Below, piece by piece: positions 55,510 through 64,000 of a stretch of DNA of 64,000 nucleotides. The notes under the pieces are model-generated. The model was not told the DNA's origin and did no database searches. It saw nothing but the letters and a program-made list of their open reading frames with translations. Position 1 is the first letter of the stretch. Every line of letters starts with the position of its first letter. Source of the DNA: Thereva unica. Taxonomy: Eukaryota; Arthropoda; Insecta; Diptera; Therevidae. Location: assembly GCA_949987705.1 (NCBI GenBank), contig OX465284.1, positions 66,015,470 through 66,079,469 of the forward strand. Reading direction: 5' to 3'. The translations under genes were made by a program, and so were the position numbers.

Positions 55510-56279
55510 CCAAAAATATTTAATTTAACCTAATTCTACACGGCAGGGAGTACTTCTTTAGATCAAAAAGGGTTTCACATCGCTCCTAGATGCCTTTCAG
55601 ATCGGGCTTCAGATTACCCTAGTTTTGCAGTATACGCAATGTGGTGTATTTGTGTCACTGCGGCGAGACTTCAGTGGAACTCCCGCTAACATCCATCAAC
55701 GAGCACCTCTACGTTTTCTATATATGTACCTTGCTTGAACCTAATATGACGTACAGTAATGTAACTAACATGGCACCTGGCAATGTTCGTTAAATTCTCG
55801 CATTTTACGTACGGTGCCGTCCTGTAAAAAGGGCACAAAACGCAGGCATCCGTAAGTAGCCAATCCACAAGAAAATTTTCGGGTAAACTTTTTTCTTTTA
55901 GTTTGCTGAACACTTCTAAGCTGTTTATATTTCTTCCACATCTCAAATAAATCATATAAATCGCTTAAATCTGCATTTACGAAATCCTTTTCACACTTGT
56001 CACTTTACGTTTTCATTTCAAATTCATTGAATTTTTTACGGTAAGGTAAGTCATATTATGTTCAGGTTTAAGATGGAGTCTGCAGTATTTAGTTGTAACC
56101 ATAGAAATATAAACTAAACACGAAATGACTGTAAGCCAAATTGAGCGTACCACAATTCCTGATGTGTTTCAATTTGTGACGTGAAGTGCAGAAGAATTAA
56201 AATAACTAAACAGCTGCGGTGATATTTAGTGTATAGTGAAGGTGTCATCAACGCAACAGTGGATGTAACGGACAGACGG
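55510..56279. other. non-coding, no recognised feature
   Basis: Mixed composition. The frame at 55686-55955 (minus) shows no family resemblance. Confidence 0.4.
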
Positions 56280-56489
56280 ACAGTACCTACATGCAAGTTT
56301 CTTTCCCCTTTCCCACACCCGTTCCCACACTGCCGGCGTCAGAGCCAGCTGACGGGATTCTCCTTGCTTTAGGAGGCATAACCCTCCAGCAAGGCGCATC
56401 CCGTTAACCCCGACGGTGATGACAATGGCACTGCCGGTTGCGACTGGGGCTTGCAACCTTGTGTACACAAAGCTACGATACAATAATTT

Positions 56490-56936
56490 TTGTATCGACT
56501 CTTCCAACATCCGTGGGCTAAAAACGAATTTCTATTTCGTGTTGTGCCATCTCAACACTTATTTTCCCTCAATCTTCGCACTAAGTGAAATCTAGATTTT
56601 ACCTAACGATTGCTTAGATTGTTATCAGGTTTCCGGGTACCCTTTAGTGCATAATCTCTCCCCACATAGGGGAATTGCCATTTATATTAGGAAAGACGTT
56701 GCCTTCCAGAAGGAGTACAGCAGTACATCAACTGATTTTAACCATCTCGGTATTAAAATATCTCTTCGTAATCACGTCATTTTCTTCTGTTTTCTATACA
56801 GGAGTCCTAATATTAGTAATGAAGCTTCCTTATTAGCATTCGACGCTATCTCCGAACTGTCTCAGAATTTTTATCCTTCCATCCGGAGTGCGAAATCATT
56901 GTTCCGGGTGATTTCAACGTTCACAACGTAAATTGG
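56490..56936 (+). pseudogene. LINE endonuclease, N-terminal part
   Basis: It reads SSNIRGLKTNFYFVLCHLNT, FALSE (catalytic Glu) and a TAG, then LDCYQVSGYPLVHNLSPHRG, IAIYIRKDVA and FLYRSP. In the next frame it continues PGDFNVHNVNW (catalytic Asp and Asn block). The stop and the frame change make it non-functional. Confidence 0.8.
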
Positions 56937-58868
56937 ATGAATTACTCGAATGGCACCAGTGTTCTCTTTGCTGAGACCAATAACCTGCACCAAATAGTGA
57001 AACAGCGTACGCGTGTTCCTGACACTGCAGGACAAGGGGCACACCTCCTTGATCTTTTTCTTACCTCACACCCTACACGTTACTCCGTTGAGGTCGATTC
57101 GCCTATTGGCAACTCGGATCACTGTCTAGTCAGCGCTTACTTCTCATACCCATCTCCAACCCCAACCACTCCAGCTCCTAGGAGAACTGTTTGGCATTGT
57201 GGAAAAGCCAACTGGTGGGGGCTGATTCGCTTTTTCCGATCTGCTGATTGGGATTTGTGTTTTCAGAACCGCGATGTTAATTTTGCGGCCAACTGTATTA
57301 CCAAAATTATACTGGCCGGAATGCGTTTATTCATTCCCCATTCTTCCAAATCCATAAATCCTGGGCAATATGGATGGTTCAATCGAGAGTGTATGAACGC
57401 AATCAAAACCAAAGAAGCCGCCTACAGACAGTACAAAAATTCTCCGAGCGAAACATCTCGACGTGAGTACATCAGGTTGAGAAACTCTTGTAAATCCACC
57501 ATCAAGAAAGTCAAAGAATTATTCGATGACAGACTGAGGGGTAAACTCATAAACTCCACTGCTGGCAGTAAAACCTTCTGTTCATTGGTAACCCCCATCA
57601 GGAAGAATTTCACTTCACATACAACGCCCCCATTCATTTATAACAAACAGGTGATAACAGAAAGCAAACCCAAGGCCGCTCTATTTGCACTTCTGTTCGC
57701 CGAAAATTCTTCCTTACCCGATGCCGACTTACAACCCCCTACCATTGAGTGTTCCGCTCACTCAATGGATAGAGTTTTCTTCAGGACGCGTGAAGTGTAT
57801 AAGTGTCTCAAAGAGCTGGACTCCAACAAAGCCACTGGCCCCGACAAAATTTCCCCTATAATTCTTAAAAAATGTGCCTCACCTTTGGCTAAATCTCTGC
57901 GCAAACTTTTTGCACTTTCATATTTCTCCGGAGTTTATCCTGACTCCTGGAAACTGGCTCATGTTCAGCCTATACCGAAAAAAAGTGAAGCTAGTGACCC
58001 TGCTAACTACCGCCCAATAGCAATTACTTCTATTCTCTCCAAAATTATGGAGACAATAATAAAAAGAAAGCTTATGGAATATCTTGAATACAACCAAATA
58101 TTGAACGACAAACAACACGGCTTTAGATCGAAAAGATCTACTGGCCACCTCGTTGTTTGCCTAACAGAGCATCTCAGCCGGAGTATACACCAATTTGGTG
58201 AATCTAGCCTGGTTGCTCTGGATATCTCCAAGGCTTTTGACAGAGTATGGCATTCTGCCCTGTTGGCTAAACTCCAAGCTAATGGTATTGATTCTGTTCT
58301 GAAGAACTGGATTGAGAGCTTCCTTTCTGGCCGTTCAATCAAGGTAGTATTGGATGGCGTCGAATCCGACCCCCACCACATCTCCGCAGGTGCTCCCCAG
58401 GGCTCAATTCTATCACCAGCTCTCTTCCTAGTTTTTATAAATGACCTGCTCTCAGTCCCCTCCCACTCACTCCACAGCTTTGCTGACGACGGTACTCTAC
58501 GTTACTCCTATGGTTTTGATAATGTAACACAAGCGCGTGCCAGACCTTGTCTACATCATCGTCAACTGTTGTCCAATTCAATCAACAGGGACATCGAACG
58601 ATTTCTTGATTGGGGCCACAAGAACCGTGTCAAATTTAATGCATTAAAAACCAAGTACTGTCTCATCTCCAACAAAACTTGCACCGAACCTCTTTCTATT
58701 TCAGTGGACAACAAGACCGTAACGGCAGAACCCTCCCTAAACATCCTAGGCGTAACATTAGCTGAAGATCTGCGCTGGAATAACCACATATTCCAAAGTG
58801 CTAAACAGGCATCCCAGGGTCTAGGATTCCTCAAAAGGTGCAAATTTCTCCTTCAGGGCTATAATTAA
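56937..58868 (+). pseudogene. LINE endonuclease C-terminus and reverse transcriptase, 643-codon ORF
   Basis: The endonuclease ends with GNSDHCLVSAYF (SDH motif) at about residues 65-75. A linker follows, then RT: NKATGPDKISPIILKKCA, PIPKK, NYRPIAITSILSKIMETII, HGFRSKRSTGH, VALDISKAFDRVWH (motif A) near 430, GAPQGSILSPALFLVFINDL (motif B) near 485, and SLHSFADDGTLRYSY (motif C, FADD in place of YADD) near 515. It ends LGFLKRCKFLL, where a frameshift cuts off the rest. The neighbouring frames carry the missing parts, so the whole gene is broken though this ORF is long. Confidence 0.88.
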
Positions 58869-59330
58869 GACGTCCTACATTCGTCCCCGTCTTGAATACA
58901 ACTCGTATATCTGGGCCGGTGCCCTAAGAACCATCTTAGCTTGGCTGGACAAGGTGCAAAACCGCGCCCTCACAATTATTGGTGACAGCGCCATTTGCTC
59001 TTCAATTGACTCATTAAGTCACCGTAGGAATGTAGCAGCTCTTGCAAAATTTTATCGCTTTTCATAATGACTGCTCCATTGAAATAAGTAACCTCATGCC
59101 TCCACGGCAACATTTCTCTCGCAACACAAAACTTGCCCGCTCGGCTCACCCCCACAGTTTACAGCCCTTATGTTCGCGCACACTCCGATCTAGAAATTCA
59201 TTTATAACAAGAACAACTCGTCTGTGGAACAACCTTCCAAAGACAGTATTCCCGAACTCATACAACATCCAAGAGTTCAAACGCAGGGTTCATCGCCACT
59301 TTCTGCAAAACCCCCTTGACTCCCCCTAAC
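58858..59330 (+). pseudogene. LINE post-RT region, two frames
   Basis: 58858-59060 reads KTSYIRPRLEYNSYIWAGAL and LDKVQNRALTIIGD. After stops near 59065, 59070-59329 reads NDCSIEISNLMPPRQHFSRN, TRLWNNLPKTVFPNSYN and RRVHRHFLQ. It matches the 3787-4335 fragment closely. Confidence 0.85.
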
Positions 59331-59465
59331 CTATTATGTCCTTCTCTCTATCTTTCGAGGTAAGTTTACTACTGGACATTGCACCATGACTTAAACGACA
59401 TGACGTACTAGTAGTACAAAGGGTGACACCTGAGCTTTGACTATCACATAAAAAAAATTCACTGA

Positions 59466-60150
59466 GCTAGTAGTGGTCAGGCAGTGCAGGCGAAAATATT
59501 GAAATTTTAAGTTTCTGGCATAAACTGTATGCCCCCGGATATTGACTCAGCACGCCACCATTCACTAAATAATCTACCCTGCTTTTGCGCGATGTAAACA
59601 AACCAACCAAGTGAAAAATTTAACGGTTTGCTTAATTTCCTGAAGTTAATATAACTCCTTTTTATGATATTTAATTAAATAAAGAAACTATATTAGATTT
59701 CTATCACCCCGTAATTAGCGCCTTTTATAAGTTAATTCCAGTGAAAACAATAACAATTAATCACTTTAAAAAGGCTTTTTACACAATTGTTGCATACTTT
59801 TCTACATATGGTAGACTAAGGCCCTAAAACTAGCACTTTTTGTAACTCAAACTGATCGAGCAGATTTCAGTTGACAGTTCTTCCACGCTATTACTATCTT
59901 TTTAAACCAGCTACCTTTAGGGTGGTCGCTCACGTACAGGGATTTTATCCGACACCGCCGTTCCGTTTTCGTTTATATTTCTATGGTTGTAAACCTATTT
60001 TAAGCCTTTTCCAACTTACGTCTTTTACCATGTTCGCCGAAATTATGTGATTTCGAAGAACCATAACTGAAATGATTTCGTTTGGTTGGTTTTTCAGCAG
60101 CACGTAAGTATTTAATTTTTTCAGCCTAAATTTCAACAAAAAAACGACCA
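59466..60150. other. non-coding, no recognised feature
   Basis: AT-rich spacer between LINEs. Confidence 0.4.
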
Positions 60151-60236
60151 AACCCAATTCCATTTCCTTCGCCTGATTTGGTCGTCTATCCTTTCTTGGC
60201 CGGCACGGCGCCATAGTTCTTCGTTTGAAATTCTAT
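60151..60236 (-). repeat. 86-bp near-identical fragment of the neighbouring RTE-like ORF
   Basis: It matches 61187-61272 with one clear mismatch (TTTGGTCGTC against TTTGATCGTC) and abrupt ends on both sides. It lies about 1 kb from the source-like sequence, in the same orientation. Confidence 0.85.
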
Positions 60237-60930
60237 TTGACCCTAAAACCCCCTAAAAAAAAGCTTCCCGGGGTAAAAAATCGGTAGACTTTATAACCCC
60301 TTATTAAAAACTCTAAAACGAAGCTCCGTGCCAATTTTCAGGCTGTACCCAATCATTTCCGCTATTTTTACTATTTTTCCTGTACTAATTATGCTTTCGC
60401 CCAAAACCTCGATTTTTTGACGAAAACGTGTGTAGTCGATATCATTTCAGCTTATTTAAAAAAATGAATGAATCTAAAAGATTAACCGCTTTACCACGCA
60501 TATGTATGCAACTTTAGAATTATTATAGCGCCATGTAAACGCTGAAGTTAACTTGGCTATCGATTTTAAAGCATTGTATCAAGACAGTTTGAATAAAGCA
60601 CTGTTGTCGATCGGACGTATGTAACTTCATTTCGTTTTTATTAAAAACCCTTACACGTGTATTTTCAAGGCGATGTGAACCGTGAACGCCGTATTACAGT
60701 CTGCAAAAGTATACAAAATTTCTCATCGGAGAGTATGTAATTAATTCTTTACAACATTAATCCAATCAGAATGGATTTAGAAAGATGAGAAAAAAATAAA
60801 AAAAAGTCGAACCGGCACCGTCCGGGGTTTGAAGCCTATACTTCGCTAGATCAATGCCCTTTCAGTTTTAAATAGCATTTTATTTTTTCTAACATCTATC
60901 TTAATATAAAATTAACTAATGCTTGAGTTA
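60237..60930. other. non-coding, no recognised feature
   Basis: AT-rich, leading into a (TTC)n tract at about 60936-60950 that is the tail of the minus-strand LINE. Confidence 0.45.
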
Positions 60931-63900
60931 ATTATTCTTCTTCTTCTTCTTTATACTCCTTTAATCCCTCATGGGACATAGGGCGGAAACAGTTGCCCTC
61001 CAGCGGACTCTGTTTTGCGCGACAGCTCTTAGCTCCGACCAGGATCTCCCAGTTGTTGCGGCTTCTTCTAGTAGGGTTCTCCTCCACGTTGTTCTAGGTC
61101 TTCCTACTCGACGGGAACCTTGCGGATTCCAGTCAAGGGCCTGTTTGGCTAGATTTTCGTTTTCGCGTCGCAAGGTGTGGCCAACCCAATTCCATTTCCT
61201 TCGCCTGATTTGATCGTCTATCCTTTCTTGGCCGGCACGGCGCCATAGTTCTTCGTTTGAAATTCTATCTTGCCAGCGGATTTTTAGGATACGACGAAGG
61301 CATCTGTTGATGAAGACTTGTAGGCGCCCTGTGATGAATTGGGTGACTTTCCATGTTTCGCAACCATACAAAAGAACTGCCTTAACGTTGGAGTTGAACA
61401 GCCGCAATTTGGTGTTAGTGGAAATCACCGTTGATCTCCATATGTGGGACAGGCATGCATAAGCGCCTCGTGCTTTATTTATTCTGGAACTGACGTCTTC
61501 TTCTGCCCCGCCATTTTCGGTAATAATGCTACCGAGGTAGCAGAATTTATTTACCAGTTCCACGTCACGGTTATTCAGCGCTGTTCGTTCGTTGGTGTTT
61601 GCATTTATCCGCATTTCTTTAGTTTTAGTCGGATTTAGCCTTAAGCCTGCTGGACTACTTTCTGTTGCTAAATTGTTTAACATGTTTTTGAGGTCCTGGT
61701 GTCTGTGGGCCAGCAAACAGATATCATCGGCGTAGTCGAGATCCTTAAGGCGGTCTAACAAACCCCATTGTATGCCGCCTGTTCTACTATCTAGAGCGCC
61801 GACAAGGATGTCATTTATTACTATAAGAAATAGTAAAGGCGAGAGTAGGCATCCTTGTCGTACTCCTGAGCTCACCTCGAAGCTGTCGGATAATTTTCCA
61901 TTATGGAGAACTCTGCATTTGGAATTGTTATATAGGGCTTTTATCAATTCTATTATTTTATCAGGCAGTCCACGTCGCCGTAGTGCCTGCCATATAAAGC
62001 TCCTATTGACCGAGTCGAACGCTTTCTCATAATCTACGAAAGCAAGGTAAAGGGGGGATCGGAATTCAGTAGACTGCTCCACTATTATTCGTAAGGTGTT
62101 GATATGATCAATACATGAGCGGCCCTTCCTGAATCCGGCCTGCTGCCTCCTAAGCGTTCGGTCTACTGCCTCACTTATCCTAGATAGTAATATATGGGAC
62201 AAAATTTTGCCCACAGTAGATAGTAAACAGATGCCTCTCCAGTTGTCGCATATTGTTAGGTCCCCCTTTTTTGGTATTTTGACTATGATACCTTCCGTCC
62301 AATCCTCCGGAAAGGTACAGGTGTTCCATGCTATTTGTAGGATTGGCTGAAGCGCATCTGCTATGAGGCTTGAGTCGGCTTTCAACAATTCTGGCGGGAT
62401 GCCATCTTTCCCAGCTGCTTTACCATTGGCCATCGCATGAATTGCGGTTACTATTTCCGTCTTGGATGGGGCCCGGGTGGTGATTCGAATTGGCTGTGCA
62501 TTGTTGCTGGTTTCCTGAGGTTCCTGTGTAAATGAACCATTCAGGGCGGCGAAGAAGTAATCCCTCCATCTTTGGAGCTGCTCCTCGTCGCTGCACAGCA
62601 GCCTTCCATCCGCACTCTTAACGGCATGCTTTTTAGTAGAGTGCTTTCCCGAGAGCTGTTTAGTGATTTGGTACAGCACCTTACTGTTGCCTGTGTTTGC
62701 CGCGTTTTCCGCTTTTTCTGCGAGCTCATTTATCTGCTGCCTTTTATCACGCCGGACACTTCTCTTTACCTCCCGGTGTAATTGGGAGTATTCCCGTTCC
62801 AGTTGATAACGTATTTCAGGGTCGCTTGTAGAGTTTACTTTATTTTTGAGGGCTCTCCTGCGTTCTATTTTTTGCCAGGTTGTGTCCGAGATCCAGTGTT
62901 GCTGGTTTCTTTGGACATAACCGATGCTTGTTTCCGCAGCCGTCAATATTGCGCCCTTTGTTCTACTCCACAGCTCTTCAATATTTGTGTCGTCAGAAAC
63001 GTTGTGCTGGTTTAGTATTAGTTGTAGATTTCCAGCAAATTCCCGCTTTTTAACGCTCTCCCGCAGAAGATCTACGTTGAATCGTCTACGGTTTATAGCA
63101 TCGCGTTGTACGTTTCTGATTGCGGCGATTTTAAGGCGAATAGTTGCTACAACCAAATGGTGGTCGCTTCCAGTGTCTGCTCCCCTGAAACTCCTGACAT
63201 CCTCAAGGATAGTTCTCCATCTGCGGCTGACGGCCACATGATCTATCTGATTTCTCGTCCTACCATCGGGCGATACCCAGGTCTCTTTGTGTATCTTCTT
63301 GTGACAAAAGTAAGTTCCACCTACCATAAGTTGGTGGGAGCTACAGAAGTCAACGAAAAGCTCACCATTGTTATTGGTAACTTGGCTTAGACCTTGATTT
63401 CCAATCGTTTGTTCAAGGCCGGTGTTATCACGGCCGATCTGTGCGTTTAAGTCACCCATTAATACAATGAAGTCTCCCCTTGGAATAGAGCGAAAAACCT
63501 CATTCAGCCGCAAATAGAACTCGTCTTTGATGTCATCTTCAGCGTCCTCAGTTGGAGCATAGCATTGGACTACCGTAGTACTTCTTAGTCTGGTACGCAG
63601 GCGCACGGTAATAATCCTTTCAGAAACTGGTGACCAGCTAATGAGGCTGGACCTGGCTTCTTTGGTGAGTATTACACCAACGCCACTCCTACGGCTTTCA
63701 GTTTCGTTTCTCCCAGAATATAAAAAGGACTCACCATTTGGGCAGATATGTTCCCCCGCATCGGGCCATCTGGTCTCGCTAAGTCCCATGATCTTGATTT
63801 TATATCGATTCATCTCGTTGAGGACTTCATCCAGCCGTCCCTCAGCCAGCAGTGTTCTCACATTCCATGATCCGATTCGTGTCCTTGTTCGAAAAGCAAA

Positions 63901-64000
63901 GGTCGTCGTCGTGTTGTCCATCCGGTTCCGAGGCATTGTTTGCCGATTCGTAGCAATGGTGTTTTTTATGGGAGCGGGTTGCTAACCCTCAGCCCAACCG
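60930..64000 (-). mobile_element. RTE-like LINE, apparently intact ORF, 5' end beyond the window
   Basis: One long ORF is followed by an extremely short 3' UTR ending in a (GAA)n-type tail (the + strand shows TTC repeats at 60936-60950). The 5' UTR runs off at 64000; the fragment at 26362-26790 shows more of it. A single EN-RT ORF with a microsatellite tail is usual for RTE-clade elements. Confidence 0.85.
60961..63936 (-). CDS. Endonuclease/reverse transcriptase of an RTE-like LINE, 991 residues
   Basis: Starts at the ATG at 63936-63934 (MPRNRMDN). Endonuclease, about residues 18-275: GSWNVRTLL, GLSETRW (catalytic Glu), VQCYAPT, LMGDLNAQIG (Asp/Asn), IDHVAVSRRWR and TGSDHHLVVA (terminal SDH). 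A basic, helical linker spans about 280-440. RT, about 480-760: NGKAAGKDGIPPELLK, IPKKGD, NWRGICLLSTVGKILSHIL, QAGFRKGRSCIDHI, FVDYEKAFDSV (motif A), SGVRQGCLLSPLLFLIVIND (motif B) and DYADDICLLAH (motif C). The C-terminal part has KAVLLYGCETW and a WVGHTLRR...GRPRTTW block. It would nick target DNA and copy its own RNA from the nick. No stop, frameshift or lost catalytic residue is visible. Confidence 0.93.
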   Translation of the reverse strand: MPRNRMDNTTTTFAFRTRTRIGSWNVRTLLAEGRLDEVLNEMNRYKIKIMGLSETRWPDAGEHICPNGESFLYSGRNETESRRSGVGVILTKEARSSLISWSPVSERIITVRLRTRLRSTTVVQCYAPTEDAEDDIKDEFYLRLNEVFRSIPRGDFIVLMGDLNAQIGRDNTGLEQTIGNQGLSQVTNNNGELFVDFCSSHQLMVGGTYFCHKKIHKETWVSPDGRTRNQIDHVAVSRRWRTILEDVRSFRGADTGSDHHLVVATIRLKIAAIRNVQRDAINRRRFNVDLLRESVKKREFAGNLQLILNQHNVSDDTNIEELWSRTKGAILTAAETSIGYVQRNQQHWISDTTWQKIERRRALKNKVNSTSDPEIRYQLEREYSQLHREVKRSVRRDKRQQINELAEKAENAANTGNSKVLYQITKQLSGKHSTKKHAVKSADGRLLCSDEEQLQRWRDYFFAALNGSFTQEPQETSNNAQPIRITTRAPSKTEIVTAIHAMANGKAAGKDGIPPELLKADSSLIADALQPILQIAWNTCTFPEDWTEGIIVKIPKKGDLTICDNWRGICLLSTVGKILSHILLSRISEAVDRTLRRQQAGFRKGRSCIDHINTLRIIVEQSTEFRSPLYLAFVDYEKAFDSVNRSFIWQALRRRGLPDKIIELIKALYNNSKCRVLHNGKLSDSFEVSSGVRQGCLLSPLLFLIVINDILVGALDSRTGGIQWGLLDRLKDLDYADDICLLAHRHQDLKNMLNNLATESSPAGLRLNPTKTKEMRINANTNERTALNNRDVELVNKFCYLGSIITENGGAEEDVSSRINKARGAYACLSHIWRSTVISTNTKLRLFNSNVKAVLLYGCETWKVTQFITGRLQVFINRCLRRILKIRWQDRISNEELWRRAGQERIDDQIRRRKWNWVGHTLRRENENLAKQALDWNPQGSRRVGRPRTTWRRTLLEEAATTGRSWSELRAVAQNRVRWRATVSALCPMRD

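Larger units (their letters stand above)
56280..59465 (+). mobile_element. Near full-length Jockey-superfamily LINE, inactivated
   Basis: It runs from a 5' UTR with GGAGGCATAACCCTCCAGC to a CACATAAAAAAAA tail. It encodes an endonuclease, a reverse transcriptase and the post-RT region, but no recognisable ORF1. Defects: TAG near 56595, frameshift near 56890, frameshift near 58858, and stops near 59065. The left limit is approximate; no target duplication was confirmed. Other copies of the family lie at 3787-4335, 5394-6190 and 54918-55045, and a SINE here shares its ends. Confidence 0.85.

Overview
The window reads as part of an insect genome, most probably a higher fly (Diptera). It has no operons, is AT-rich, has spliced exons with GT/AG borders, and is packed with retrotransposons and DNA transposons. 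The only host gene I can support is the 3' half of a nicotinic acetylcholine receptor alpha subunit (alpha1-alpha4 group, best guess alpha3) on the + strand. Five exons are readable: 26996-27164 (loop C and M1), 44668-44804 (M2 and most of M3), 45956-46102 (end of M3 and start of the cytoplasmic loop), 46170-46893 (a long Pro/Ser/Thr/His/Gln-rich loop) and 52506-52706 (M4, C-terminus and stop). Splice phases agree across every junction. The ligand-binding exons and the promoter are not visible, so 1-26995 is probably intron.

Region by region. 1-26995 (presumed upstream intron): MITEs (927-1197; 8435-8664; a 769-bp hAT element at 15375-16143), a 360-bp foldback element (6498-6859), Helitron/Helentron-like pieces (6878-7085, 7120-7660, 19265-20458, 20970-21250), two copies of a repeat with internal ~120-bp tandem units (2990-3786 and 10770-11812), LINE fragments (3787-4335, 5394-6190, 22480-22870, 24510-25790), a Tc1-like transposase remnant (4484-4965) and a three-part TE mosaic just before the M1 exon (26140-26790). 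27165-44667 (a 17.5-kb intron): two LINE remnants (29310-29950 and 29951-33275), a 967-bp hAT MITE (33282-34248), a complete young Ty3/gypsy element of CsRn1 type (34789-40674), a Harbinger-like MITE (41328-41821), a hAT transposase remnant, and a repeat carrying its own nested MITE (42875-43805). 46894-52505 (a 5.6-kb intron): an antisense LINE broken up by MITEs. 52707-64000 (downstream of the gene): a tRNA-headed SINE (55046-55503) inside an old LINE fragment, a nearly full-length but broken LINE (about 56280-59465), and an RTE-like LINE with an intact 991-codon ORF on the minus strand (60961-63936), whose 5' end leaves the window.

How it fits together. The receptor exons are a neuronal cation-channel subunit, and its introns have served as a landing field for selfish elements. 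Several insertions can be checked inside the window, because target-site duplications and unoccupied paralogous copies of the target are both present. The elements most likely to be recently active are the CsRn1-type Ty3 element (LTRs differ at one position in 397; intact gag and pol; canonical A AAA AAC slippery site at the gag/pol junction) and the RTE-like LINE.
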